A stretch of DNA of 64,000 bases from Trissonchulus latispiculum (GCA_030248195.1 JASAND010023837.1:27550-91549); one strand, 5' to 3'. Numbered from the stretch's first letter, positions 11,985 to 23,515 are shown. Program-made: numbers and translations. Notes: generated by a model not told the origin, from the sequence alone.

Positions 11985-12325
11985 TAGAGGTGAGCATTTC
12001 GGCCCGTCGGCCCAGCCCGGGTCGACCTCCATTAGTTAGCGGGCCGGGCCGGGCCGAGAAATTTTTTAACTGCGGGTCGGAGCGTGCCGAAACGGGACAG
12101 ATCAACTCTAGAAAATGTTGTAAAATCATATTTACTACATTTCATAGCATAATTTAGCCCCTCCATCTTTCATTGAAGCCTTTCAAATAAAATTCCTTTC
12201 CTAGTAAAATTTTTCTTTTGGCGGGACGGGCCGGGCCGAAAAATTTTGCCAGCGGCCGGACCGGGTCGGGCCGACCAAATTTTGGAGCGGGCCGGGCCGA
12301 AACAATCCGGCCATGCTCATCTCTA
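11985..12325. mobile_element. hAT-like MITE with GGCCGG arms (341 bp)
   Basis: Starts TAGAGGTGAGCATTTCGGCCCG and ends with the inverse of TAGAGATGAGCATGGCCGG. The flanks TTGCCCGG (11977-11984) and GTGCCCGG (12326-12333) match at 7 of 8 positions. Its structure is the same as the element at 3146: hAT ends, GC-rich simple-repeat arms and an AT-rich centre. Confidence 0.85.
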
Positions 12326-12339
12326 GTGCCCGGCACTGC

Positions 12340-13560
12340 TCTCTATCGATTCAGGTATTAAAATCTTCACTAGCTTTACAGGTTCTCAGATTAAAAATAT
12401 CGGTCATACACGATACAATGGTAAAAAATGGCTTGTGGTAAAAAAAGTCACCCAAAAATATTGGCGCTGGAGTAGATTTGATGCATCCACGTATTCATCA
12501 AAAAGAGCGCACCAAATTTAGTATACTTAGCTAAAAAAACCAAAGTTATAATGAATTGGTAACGATTTTTATCGATTTGAAAAGTTCAAAAATTGTGCAG
12601 CATCAACGAATCAGATTTCATAAGCAAAATATATAGCCATTTTTGAAAAATATTCAAAAATGGTCATTTTTGACTAATTTAAAAGGTTTAAGGCTTAATC
12701 GATGCTTTTAAAGCGTTCTAAATGCATTAAAACCCCATATTGCTTCAGAAAAAGCTTTTTGCTGAGTTCTGACCGTTTTTTACCCGATCAGCGACGAAAC
12801 TTTGGCGGTAAAAAATGGTCAGTTGCTCGAGCCTCAATGCAGCAGGGGATATGATGTCTTGTGTGTTAATATATTATACTTGGGGCAAATACAAACGCAC
12901 ATGCCAAGTATTGGAGCCAGGAGTCTCTCCATGCTAGCAAGAGAAGCATGGAAATTGCGATATGACCCTTAGCTGTTGGCGGTGGTTTTGGGAGGCCAAC
13001 TTTAAAAACACTGAAAACTTTCTACTTAGCCCAGGGGTCTCATACAGTGTGTGGAAACCTAGGGTGGCGCTATATTATCACATATTTTCCCCGGGCCTGA
13101 CTATATATATATACGTGTTAAACATACAAAACTTTCAAAAGTCAATTTGACATGAATTATTGCAAAAATATTAATATTTTTTGATGCAGATGTACTAAAA
13201 ATGACTCACTCGCTCCTCGAATGGTATAGTCAAAACTGTTCTGGCATGCTTCCAGCAAAAATTTCGGCTGGGTTTTTCCCGCCCAGGGATTTTATCCGCA
13301 TTGGGTTTTTGTTCATCGGATTGGTCAAAACAACCGTACGTTATGGCTGATTTTGAAGCTCTTCGCAAGGCCTCATGGTAGTTATCGATAGATTTTCGAA
13401 TTGTCGCTTAATAAAAAAGTTATATATACAGCCAAATTCCAAAATTTGGGTTTTTATTTTCCGCCGCGCTATATATATATAGTTAGTTTTCATAAATTGA
13501 TTTTATTTATGATTCATAAATACATTTTCGCTGAAATTTGATGTTTTCAATAAATTTTAG
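12340..13560. other. AT-rich stretch, no gene seen
   Basis: Only degenerate repeats are visible: GGTAAAAAATGG occurs as direct copies at about 12419 and 12809, and TA microsatellites lie near 13101 and 13470. No coding or RNA signal is supported. Confidence 0.4.
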
Positions 13561-13579
13561 GTCACGGGCCACAACTTAG

Positions 13580-15240
13580 AATGTTTTTTGCCATTAGAAA
13601 CGGCTGAAAATGCCATTTTTGGCATAAACATAGAAAAGTTTTTGGGGGAGGGTCCTGGGGGTCTCCAGAGGGAGCCTCGCCCCAAAAATGTTGGGGGGAG
13701 AGCCTTCCACACCCCAAATTTCCTAAACATTTTCAAACCCCTACCTAAATTTTTGAAAAATTTCAGCCAAGAATTCGAAATTTCTCAGAAAATTACAAAA
13801 AAGTAGCCAAAAACTGCTAAAATCGCCCTGAAAAATCGCTCAAACTAGCTGAAAATTGAAAAACTTCTTCCGTTTTTTAAAGAAAAACCCGATTTTTCAG
13901 AGCCCCCCTCCCCCTTTCTCGCCAGACCCCACGTTTTTCGCCAGCCACCCCGTCCACAAAATTTTCTAGCAACTTCACCTCATCCCAGATTTTTTACTTA
14001 CCCTTTTCCCACTTTTGGTTACCCCCCAGAACCCCCCTGTCACATTTAGAGTCAAAACGTTAGCTAAATTTTACACACCTATGCCCATAGTTCTAAGGCG
14101 GGGGGGGGTAGCCCCCAGCCATTTTCTCAACACCCCCAGAAATTTTTTTGGGGGAGACGTCCCCCCCAACTGCGGAAAGGCCAAAATTGGGTATTTTTAG
14201 GGTAAACTTTGAAAACTTTTTTAAACAAGTCCAAAATTTCGGCTTGAAGTGTTTATCATTGCGAGAAATAAACGTTTTTAACTGTATTATGGGCTTTCTG
14301 ACTCATTATTGTAAGTTTTCGAGTTTAAAAACAATGTCTAATGTCAAAATTACTTCATAGTTGAATGTCCATTGGCATTGATAATTGGAAATGCGATTTT
14401 TGGCATAAAAATAGAAAAATTTGGGGGAGGGATGGGGGGGCCTGGAGTGGTCTCCAGATGGGCCCCCCCCAAAAAGTTGGGGGGAGCCCCCCCACCCTAA
14501 ATCTCCGTTACACCTATGCCCTTCCCCTTTTCAACTAGATCCCCCTCACCATAGGTGTAATTGGGGGGTGGTTGGGGGGGTCAGCCATTTTTAAAAAAGC
14601 CCCCCAGAAATTTTTGGGGGCCCCGTCCCGGGGGGGGGGCAGTCGCGCCGAAGGAGCGAAAATTGGCCAACAATTGGGTATTTTTAGGGTAAATGCTGCA
14701 ACATTTTCCAAAAAAGTCCAAACTGCTGGCTTAACGTGTTTATTATCACGACAAATATATACACGTTTATAACAGTTTTATGGACTTCTACACTCAATAT
14801 TTACCTTATTCTGGACTCAGAAACATGTTGGCAATCAAGTTTTCGAGTATAAAAACACTGTCTAATGTTAAAATTACTTCATAGTTGAATGTTCATTGGC
14901 ATTGGAAACGGCTGAAAATGCGATTTTTGGCATAAAAATAGAAAAATTTTGGGGGGGAGGATTGGGGGGGTCGTGGCCACAGGGACAAGGGGGGGGAAGT
15001 CGTCCACAAGGGGCCACGAAATTGCTGCCACAAGGGGTAAGAAAATTTGCCAGAAGGGGGTAAGAAAGCTGCCCAAAAATAGGTTTTTCGACAAAAATTT
15101 TCAAAAAATTTCCGGCATCGCCGGAATTTTTCACTAAAAATCACTATTTTTAACTAAAAACGTCTGAAAAACGTGTTTTAGCTAACAAGTCACTGGTTTT
15201 GTTAACAAAAAGCAAAACTCGCTTAAAAATCGCTTTTAAC
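13580..15240. repeat. G-tract element cluster, three partial copies
   Basis: The phrase AAACGGCTGAAAATGC followed by GATTTTTGGCATAAAAATAG and a long G run appears at about 13597, 14385 (divergent) and 14907. Each is followed by G/C-run arms and AT-rich linkers. Blocks such as ACTGTCTAATGTTAAAATTACTTC recur. The same blocks occur at 60100-60250 and inverted at 61310-61600. This is a high-copy non-coding family with strong G-quadruplex potential. Confidence 0.65.
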
Positions 15241-15450
15241 AGTATATACCCACAAGTAACAAAAATGCTCCGCACAAAAGAGGATAATATGTGTGTGTGT
15301 TGGCTGTATCGTATATATCCTTCAAATATCCTTTAAATATATAATAAATATAAATAGGTATATATATCATTAAATTCCGATTGAAGAAGTAAAGACAAAA
15401 GTTTCGTAGGCACGTGACGTTATTTGGCACAGCAAATATTGGTGGATGGT

Positions 15451-16125
15451 TCCATGTCAAAAGTTGCTCAGTTCACTTAGGGCTTTCATTTGATACCAAA
15501 TTTGACCACTTTTGAAAAATTTTATTTTTGACCCAAAATCGTTTAAGTCCCCACCCCACCCCACCACAGCACTCTACAGCCACTTTGGGTACGCAGTTCT
15601 ATGACAAAAGTTGCTCAGCTCACTTAGGGCTTTCATTTGATACCAAGTTTGACCACTTTTGAAAAATTTTAGTTTTGACCCAAAATCGCCAAGTACCCAC
15701 CCCACCCCACGACAGCACTCTACAGCCACTTTGGGTACGCAGTTCTATGACAAAAGTTGCTCAGCTCACTTAGAGCTTTCATTTGATACCAAATTTGACC
15801 ACTTTTGAAAAATTTTATTTTTGACCCAAAATAGCCTAAGTCCCCACCCCACCCCACCACAGCACTCTACAGCCACTTTGGGTACGCAGTTCTATGACAA
15901 AAGTTGCTCAGCTCCCTTAGAGCTTTCATTTGATACCAAATTTGACCACTTTTGAAAAATTTTATTTTTGACCCAAAATAGCCTAAGTCCCCACCCCACC
16001 CCACCACAGCACTCTACAGCCACTTTGGGTACGCAGTTCTATGACAAAAGTTGCTCAGCACACTTAGAGCTTTCGTTTGAAACCAAATTTGACCACTTTT
16101 GAAAAATTTTAATTTCGACCACTTG
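15451..16125. repeat. Tandem satellite, five units of about 147 bp
   Basis: The marker AAGTTGCTCAG recurs at 15461, 15608, 15754, 15901 and 16048, so the period is 146-147 bp. Each unit carries TTTCATTTGATACCAAATTTGACC, a C-rich block CCCCACCCCACCCCA and a CAGCACTCTACAGCCACTTTGGG segment. Units are over 90% alike by eye. Confidence 0.92.
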
Positions 16126-16760
16126 ACCCCCTCCACCCGACTGACCCTCCCGACGGCAAAGTGGAACTAGCACAGCAAAATAGGTACGTCGGACGGCAAA
16201 ACGGATACCGGGAATGAGCTGGGCGCACCAGAAAACCCCTATAAACAAAGTTTTCGGAGGCCAGGTAAAGCCTACTATGGACCTCCAGGAAGCGGTTTCC
16301 GACTTGACCCTCCCGACGGCAAAGTGGAACCAGCCCAGCAAAATAGGTGCGTCGGACGGCAAAACGGATACCGGGAATGAGCTGGGCGCACCAGAAAACC
16401 CCTATGGACAAAGTTTTGAGACGCCAAGTAGAGCCTAGTATGGACCTCCAGGAAGCGGTTGCCGACATGACCCTCCAGACGGCAAAGTGGAACCAGCACA
16501 GCAAGATGGATGAGTCCTACGGCAAAAAGGACACTGGGAATGAGCTGGGCGCACCAGAAAACACCTATAGACAAAGTTTTGAGAGGCCAGGTAAAGCCTA
16601 CTATGGACCTCCAGGAAGCGGTTTCCGACTTGACCCTCCTGACGGCAAAGTGGAACCAGTCCAGCAAGATGGGTGAGTCTGACGGTAAAACTGACTGCGG
16701 GAATCGATTCTCCGTGCCAGAAAACCATTGTATGGAAGATTTGAGCTTTCAAAGTTAAAT
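16126..16760. repeat. Tandem satellite, nearly four units of 163 bp
   Basis: GACGGCAAAGTGG recurs at 16152, 16315, 16478 and 16641, an exact 163-bp period. Open frames run through the array on both strands because 163 is not a multiple of 3 and stops are rare. The reading frames change from unit to unit, so I do not call a protein. It directly follows the unrelated 147-bp array. Confidence 0.92.
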
Positions 16761-16964
16761 AGACAGCGAGAAATTTCGATTTTTCATTTTTCGAATTTTA
16801 GCCATTTTTGACGGGCCACTGTGGTCGCTAGGGAAGTGATAGAGAACCGCAACCTGGACCGTTAGTTAGTTCAATATATGTAATTTCTGAATATAAAAAG
16901 AAATCAGCTCCAGCTCGTAATGCTCAAGCTGAGCGACGACCACAAAAATGGTCATTTTTCGCTA

Positions 16965-17315
16965 TGAGCCGACTTTGCGGCGCCACTGCGGCGCTGTGGC
17001 GCAGCTGCGGCGCAAAAAAAGTTGTGATTCTTAAATTCTTTAGAGGGTACTACTAGACCCCATAGCCCTTTAGGTTGGCCCACCGCTGCAGATCACGTGA
17101 AAGCGGCGAACATTATGTACAATACAACCATCAAACAGGAGAAACCGGAAAAAAAAACATCGCCGCCATAACCGGTCCGGGGCGCAACTTTTTAACGGTA
17201 AGTGATACGGGGCTGAAACTTCACAGACATACTAAACTCGATGTGCTCTACAATTTGCGCATGAAATCTGCGCAAGATCTGCGCAGGATTTTGCGCAGCT
17301 TCTGCGCAGCTTATT
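16965..17315. repeat. GCGC-rich short repeats
   Basis: Clusters of TGCGGCGC/TGTGGCGC at 16975-17010 and of CTGCGCAG-like words at 17268-17312 bracket about 260 bp. A similar cluster (GTGGCGCTTCCGCGC...) is at 54013-54048. Possibly the arms of one small element. Confidence 0.4.
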
Positions 17316-17339
17316 TTACACTGTCTCCAGCCACTTTTC

Positions 17340-18630
17340 ACACATGACATATTATAGGGGTCGCTGCCGCGACCCCTATGATAAGAAAAATCGCTCTCAC
17401 AAGGGGTACCCAAATTTGCTTTCACAAGGGTCAGCGAAATTTGACCTCCCGTTCAGGTATGGTCGTGGGGGGGGGTCTAAAAAGGGGGCCCCCAACACAA
17501 ATCCCCGTTACACGTGTGCCCCTCAGTACTTTTTTCAAACCCCCACCCCCTCTTTTTTAGCCAGCCACACCTATGCCGGTAAACATACGTACTCCCACCC
17601 CCACTTTTTTAGCCAGCCACACCTATGCCGGTAAACATACTCCCTCCCCTCCTCCCCACCCTTTGGGTGGGTCATAGGTGTACCAGGCTACAGTTTACCC
17701 CCCGTGAGACCCCCACCCACGGTAAGGCCAGAACCCCCTCCCCCCTACCCGACCTCAGCTACTCCCTCCCAAGCCGAGCTCAATTCAAACCCCCCCTCCT
17801 CCCCCCTAAAACTGGGTCCAAACCAAGTAAAAAATTTTTGAAAAATTTTTTTGCAATTTCTGAAAATTTTTGAAAAAAATTCGAAAAAATGAATGTAAAT
17901 CAGCTATAAACAGCTAAAGATGGTTATTTATAGCAATTAAAAGGTAATATACGCAATTATAAACCAGAATCTGGGCTAATTTAAGCATATTTTAGCACAA
18001 ATTTGTCAATTTTCAAGCACTGTTTTCGCATACGAAAACTATTGGCAGAAGATTTTGAGTACGTACATTTAATGTACTGTACATCGAAAAAGGAGCATTT
18101 TTAGCTAAGAAAACTTGGGTACAGTTAAGGGAGTTCCCCCCCCCCAAATTTCGGATTTTGGTGGGGTCCCCCGAGCCAAATTTGGACCTTCTACTGCCCC
18201 ACCCAACCCAAACAGGTGGTACACCTATGGGGGGGTATCCCCCCAAAATTTTCGACCAACTTTACCTTCTCCCCAGATTTTTTGACTCACCCTCCCCCAA
18301 CTTTTGGCTACCCCCCCCCGCACCCCCCCCCAACGATTTTTGGTCATTTTTTGAAACATTTTTTAAGATTTTGACCTAAAATCGCTTTAAAACGGTACAA
18401 AAACGCCTAAAACGTTAAAAACAAGCCTTATTTTGATGAAAAAAGGCTAAATTACTGAAAATTTTGCATTTTTGGCCATTTTCCGAAATTTCTGAGGTCC
18501 GAATTCTGGGGCGGGGGTTGGGGGGGTCATCACATTTCGGAGGTTGGCCAAGATTTATCCCCCCTCCCAGACCCAAAGTTCCAGGGAAACTATGCTCCTC
18601 CTCCCCCCTCGCCTAACGATAACCAACCGA
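17340..18630. repeat. G-tract/C-tract element cluster with CATAGGTGTA boundaries
   Basis: A chain of C-rich and G-rich blocks with ACACCTATG or CATAGGTGTA at block edges (about 17568, 17620, 17675, 18216). Block 18060-18220 matches the complement of 62640-62790, and 18220-18600 matches 43970-44300 in direct orientation. Non-coding, composite. Confidence 0.65.
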
Positions 18631-18840
18631 CCTACATAAAGATGTATTATGAAATGCACAAGCTATGACCGTAGGTGTGAAACAACCCAATTTACGTAGC
18701 TATACTTCTATAATTGAACTTTGTTATCATTGCGATTTGGTATAGACAAGAGTACTTAAATTCAATTTATTCCATTTGACTTTAGAACAGTCCTAAAGTA
18801 TGTCATACATTATTCTTTCTTTATTCATAAATTAAATAGT

Positions 18841-19323
18841 TTGGGTTATACTTACAAGCAAAACTGTAAGCTCGATTGCTGTAACCCAGAAGAAGCTCTG
18901 GCCAAGACTATGTATTCAATCATTTTGACATTTTGCATTACTCAAAACCCTTTTCTGCTGATGTTTCAGCCCGTTGCCAAGACACATTATTGTAACTATT
19001 TTCTGCTTAATGAAACGATTTGCAAACGAAATCTTTGCATTCGTCAAAACGTTCGGAAATTGGATTGTATTTGGACAATCAAAACCTAAACATCGAAGGC
19101 TGTCAAATTTTTCACGGATTTCTTCAGTTTGAAATTAGTTAATTATCCGCACCGCAGTAACCGTCGTCTTCCAACTTTTGTCATAATAATAATCGTAATC
19201 ACAGCCAGATTAATGTTGATCTCAGGATGACACAGACTTTAAAATTAGAGGCTGGTAATTTCAGTGACATACATATACATCAAATTATAACGACATATTT
19301 GATACACCAAACAATGGCTATAT
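18841..19323. other. Left flank of the large foldback element, no gene seen
   Basis: AT-rich. A short phrase (TCACGGATTT ... CCGCACCG, about 19115-19155) resembles 36395-36425, perhaps an old repeat. No coding signal. Confidence 0.35.
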
Positions 19324-19332
19324 ATCACAATG

Positions 19333-19497
19333 GGAGGTGACTAAAACCAGGATCGGGATCAGGATCAGGATCCATTTTAGGATCAGGATCAAGATCCATT
19401 TTAGGATCAGGATCAGGATCGGGTGCCTACAAACAGGATCCATTTCAGGATCGGCTAAAAACTTCAGGATCGGGTTAGTAGTGGATCCTGATTTCAG
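19333..19497 (+). repeat. Outer end of left GGATC arm
   Basis: GGATCA/GGATCC words every 6-20 bp, then the phrase CTACAAACAGGATCCATTTC shared with the main array. The arm is interrupted at 19497 by the nested element and resumes at 21740. Confidence 0.85.
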
Positions 19498-19789
19498 CGT
19501 CTACTTTCATCAGTCAGAATCGTATTATTCAGAATTTCAGTAGTCAGAATTTCATTAGTCAGAATTTCATTAGTCAGAATTTAAATTTTTAAACAATATA
19601 AGTTAAACTTTCGATAGTCAGAATTTCATTAGTCAGAATTTCATCTGTCAGAATTTCATTAGTCAGAATTTCATTAGTCAGAATTTCGCTTGTAAAAATT
19701 TTGAGTCCAAGGCATTTATTTTCCAAATTTTTGCAAAACGGACGGATTCGCACGTTGCCAGCGCAATCGTAGTCATACATTAACACGGG

Positions 19790-20085
19790 GTCCGATTCTG
19801 GGGGGGTCTACCCCGACCTCGGGAGGGGTCTACCCCTGAAAACATCTAAAATTTTAGGGGGGTCTGCCCCTAAATTAGCAAAAATTCCGAATTTTTAAGG
19901 GTTTTGACCAAAAATTAGCAAAAAATAGCAATTTTTAGCGATTTTTAAGAAATTTTTTGAAAAAATCGCTAAACTTTGCTAAAAAATTGCAAATTTTCAG
20001 TGAAAATTGCTGAGGGGTCTACCCTTTTTTGTCGGTCTGGGGGGGACTGCACCCCCCCCCCATTCCCCCCCACGTTATCCTATGA
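19790..20085. repeat. G-tract block with palindromic TCTACCCC/GGGGTAGA words
   Basis: GGGGGGGTCTACCCC motifs, AT-rich centre and a closing run of C. The edges (TTAACACGGGG and CCCCCACGTTATC) are weakly inverted, so it may be a small MITE inside the nested element. Confidence 0.45.
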
Positions 20086-20473
20086 TCTTATGATTTGCGT
20101 CACAGGGCTTGAACGAATGCTTAACCGTCATTTTCTGTTCACAAGATCTAGCTAGTCCGTCATTTCTGTCCAGAAATTAAAGGCAGGCGGACCGTTGTGA
20201 GAATTCCGCTTTAGAAGGGATCTCATTTGCTAGCCGATAGTAGAAACACTCATACACAACATGTACTCTTGGCATTGTAAGTAATACCAAAGATATTCAA
20301 TTGAATACAACCCTGTTCATAGGAGCCTGCTATAAATATCCCTATCTTACAATTCAAGCTAAGTAATTACAACAGGTAATACCTATAAGCAATATAAACA
20401 GTAACAAAATCGAAACATACAACCACTTGACTTTATTTAAGTCATGACATCACAAACAGCACAAAAATTATTT

Positions 20474-21355
20474 TTAACTTAACATATATTCGGCGAGGGC
20501 GTTTCCAAACGGAACGTTCTGGTGGTGGAAAATGTCTTCTTCTTCATCGTCTTCCTCTCCCTCTTCATCCAACCCGAATTCATCCCGAACGATCCCAGGA
20601 CCAGGCTCATCCCCGTGCTCTGAGTTATCTTCCCCAGCATCGATGTCCATATCAACAGGATCTAGGTTATCAAAATTACCACCAGCGTCAATGGATACCT
20701 GAGGTTGTCCAATATTTGGCTCAGCATGATTTCCTAAAATAATTACCAGATTTAGTGATTTTACATAAACAAAGTACAACGAAGCACTAACACATTCAAA
20801 AGGAAATCAAATACACAAGAACAACTAAAATACACAAAATACATCACAATTGTGTTGGGATGAGCGAGTGGTCTAAGACGCTGGTCAGAACTACCCATCT
20901 TGCGGTTGGTGGTTCGATCCCCGGAGGCCACAAAGCTGTCTCGACTCTAGCCAACCCAGATATCCATCCTTAACCGGGGATGAGCACCGGCACCCCATGT
21001 CCTGTGGCAGGACGGAAATATCTCTTGGAAAAACCTATACCTTTACATCACAATTGCAAGACATAATTATATGCTGGAATACACCAAATGTATAATTGGA
21101 GAAAAGATATAGATTAAAGTCAAATTCAATTCATCAAATCCAAAGTTAACTTGGCTTACCGTTAATAGCTATTCCAGGAGGACCCTGGTAAAGAGTGTAG
21201 CTGATTCCGCTTAGAAAATGAGCCAAATGAATCTCTCCGTTTCTGAACCTTTGTTCCAAAGATTGTATCCTGCGATTAATCGCAGCATATTTTCGACTTT
21301 GAGTAACCACTCTTTCCCCTCGCTGAAGTTTGCTGGCAACGGCTCTTGTGTTTGC
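20474..21355 (-). CDS. Last two exons of an unidentified acidic protein (partial)
   Basis: Exon 21355-21160 is preceded by TTTCAG and followed by GTAAGC. Exon 20733-20474 is preceded by ATTTTAG and ends in TAA. The phases join (65 codons plus one base, then two bases). The first exon encodes a basic, helix-prone stretch (SRKYAAINRRIQSLEQRF). The second encodes a strongly acidic tail (DEEGEEDDEEEDIFHH) ending EYMLS. I recognise no domain. Upstream exons are not found before the repeat arm at about 21730, so the gene looks truncated by capture into the foldback element, or the first exons are too short to see. Intact junctions and an uninterrupted frame suggest recent capture or continued use. 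Confidence 0.6.
20855..21046 (+). repeat. tRNA-Leu-derived SINE
   Basis: The head GATGAGCGAGTGGTCTAAGACGC is close to the 5' half of an animal tRNA-Leu, with box B GGTTCGATCCC at 20911-20921. A non-tRNA body follows with CCGGGGATGAGCACCGGCACCCC. It lies in the intron of the captured gene, opposite strand. Confidence 0.7.
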
Positions 21356-21739
21356 CTGAAATGCAAAAAATGTGCACAAATAGTGGTGTCCAAACACATA
21401 CGTTTGAGTGATTGATTCGATATAAATATACAAAAGAAATCTTAAGACGTCTAAAGCAGTATATAAAACATGTCTTTAAGTTTGCAGTGCTAACATTGAC
21501 CAGTTTAAAATTTCAACTTCAAAAGAAATAGAAAAAATCTGGCAGAATGAGACCATTTTATAAAATAATCATCAAAATCACCCATCTTGTTAAATTTGTG
21601 CCAAGAAGACTGTTTTTACTGACAGAATTCTGACTGATGAAATTCTGACTAATGAAATTCTGACTTATGAAAGTTTGAAAAGTAAATTTCTGACTAATGA
21701 AATTCTGACTTATGAAATTCTGACTACTGAAGATAAACC

Positions 21740-22510
21740 GATTTCATGATCGGGTGTCTAAAAACAGGATCCATTTCAGGATCGGCTTGTAAATTCAGGA
21801 TCAACCTCAGAATCTTCTTATAAGTTCAGGATTCGACTTAGAGGCGGATCCTGAGTTTAGAATCGGGTGTCTAAAAACAGGATCCATTTCAGGATCGGCA
21901 TAGAACTTCAGGATCCGACACAGGGTGGATCCTGAGTTCAGGATCGGGAGTCTAAAAACAGGATCCATTTCAGGCTCGGCTTGTAACTTCAGGATCAGCT
22001 TCAGGATCGGCTTATAAGTTCAGGATTCGACTTGAGGGCGGATCCTGAGTTCAGGATCGGGTGTCTAAAAACAGGATCCATTTCAGGATCGGCTTGTAAC
22101 TTCAGGATCAGCTTCAGGATCTTCTTATAAGTTCAGGATTCAACTTAGAGGCGGATCCTGAGTTTAGAATCGGGTGTCAAAAACAGGATTCATTTCAGGA
22201 TCGGCATAGAACTTCAGGATCCGACACAGGGGTGGATCCTGAGTTCAGGATCGGGTGTCTAAAACAGGATCCATTCCAGGATCGGCTTGTAACTTCAGGA
22301 TCAGCTTCAGGATCGGCTTGGAAGTTCAGGATTCGACTTGAGGGCGGATCCTGAGTTCAGGATCGGGTGTCTAAAAACAGGATCCATTTCAGGATCGGCT
22401 TGTAACTTCAGGATCAGCTTCAGGATCGGCTTATGAGTTCAGGATTCGTCTTGAGGGCGGATCCTGAGTTCAGGATCGGGTGTCTAAAAACAGGATCCAT
22501 TTCAGGATCG
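21740..22510 (+). repeat. GGATC satellite array (left arm, main part)
   Basis: GGATCGGGTGTCTAAAAACA recurs at about 21941 (as GGGAGTC), 22054, 22166, 22248, 22360 and 22473, giving a mix of 112-113-bp and 82-bp units. The two unit types differ in the middle (CTTATAAGTTCAGGATTCGAC versus GCATAGAACTTCAGGATCCGAC). Confidence 0.9.
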
Positions 22511-23051
22511 GCTTGTAACTTCTGGGTCTGCTTCTGGGTCTTTTTTTTAGGTCTGGGATTCAACTTGGGGGGGTTTCCTGGGTTTGGGGTGGGGGGTGTA
22601 AAAACGGGTTCTTTGGGGGGCGGCTTGTTGAGGGGGGTTTGATTGGGGGCGGAGATCTTCAGGGGGGTTGGGGGGGGGAATCTCTCCTGGGGGTCGCCCG
22701 GCTCAGTCGTATTTTTAAAATGTAAATCCAATATTAAATGGTTTTTTTTTTTCGATCCATTCAGACCCGGGTCCGCGGTTAAGTCGAATCTGAAATTATT
22801 CGAGATTGGTACTGTGTTGTGAGTGGCTCGGTCCGACGGGGGCGCGCGGTGCGGTGTTGTGTCTGTTCCGGTGTGTGTATTTTTATGCATCCGTGGTTTG
22901 GTTTTGTTTGGGTGCCCCCTCTGATCCCCCCTCCTGTGGGTCGTGTCGTTTTGTGCGTTCCGTAGTGATTTGTGTTTTTTGTTGTTTTTGTTTTATAATG
23001 GTACTGGTTTTTCGGTTTTTATTTTTAAAAATATTTGAATTTTTATTTTTT
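22511..23051. other. Degraded array end and low-complexity junction
   Basis: From 22518 the array keeps its register, but A is almost always replaced by G or T (AGGATC becomes GGGTC). The sequence then turns G/T-rich. At 22745-22795 a corrupted unit in the opposite orientation appears (GTCCGCGGTTAAGTCGAATC). Either real decay at the hairpin tip or poor sequence or assembly. No gene. Confidence 0.5.
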
Positions 23052-23511
23052 TGTGAAATATTCGTTGAAAACGATGTTAATTTTGGAAATTATTTCATGA
23101 ATGATGAAACTATTTTTGGAACTTAGCTACTTCGGTAGTTTACAAGATGGAGGCACTTAGGTTGAAAAGTTGTAGTCGTTAGTCTTGGTTGGGAGTTAGT
23201 GTTAGTTGGTTGGGTGTGTGGGTCCCAATATTATTGTGGCAGCTGAGACTTTATTGATTAATTTTGTACGGTTTTGTTGGTTGATTTTGAATATTTGGTC
23301 AAGTGATTTTGTATGTTTTGATGAAAATGTTTGTTTTATAATTTCGTGTAAAATTCAAGATTAAAGTATCGTGTTAATTTCGCTAGTTTTAATTAGGTTT
23401 TATCTGATAGGCACGAGGAGGAGCTGTAGGCATACACTACCGATTGTGAACCTGCAGAAAATTAGTCAAGTCCATTTTATTATCAGTATAGGCGACAACT
23501 ACATTTTTACA
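23052..23511 (+). repeat. 5' LTR
   Basis: 460 bp, TG...CA ends. Contains GATTAAAGTATCG and CACGAGGAGGAGC, both conserved in the 3' copy. Confidence 0.88.
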
Positions 23512-23515
23512 AAAT

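Larger units (their letters stand above)
19498..21739. mobile_element. Nested foldback element with inverted TCATTAGTCAGAATTT repeats (2.24 kb)
   Basis: The left end CGTCTACTTTCATCAGTCAG and the inverse right end GGTTTATCTTCAGTAGTCAG align without gaps. Both lead into tandem 16-bp units TCATTAGTCAGAATTT (left to about 19690, right from about 21620, opposite orientation). The flanks GATTTCAG (19490-19497) and GATTTCAT (21740-21747) match at 7 of 8, and the interrupted GGATC array resumes on the far side. Inside are a G-tract block, two spliced exons of a gene on the minus strand and a SINE. No transposase is seen. Confidence 0.75.

Noticed and set aside
16039..16758. Open frames of 74-131 codons on both strands
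   Set aside because: They lie in the 163-bp satellite. The period is not a multiple of three, and the frames come from rare stops in a tandem repeat.
22420..22890. 156-codon Pro/Thr-rich frame on the minus strand
   Set aside because: It spans the A-depleted, damaged end of the satellite array. Composition, not coding, keeps it open.
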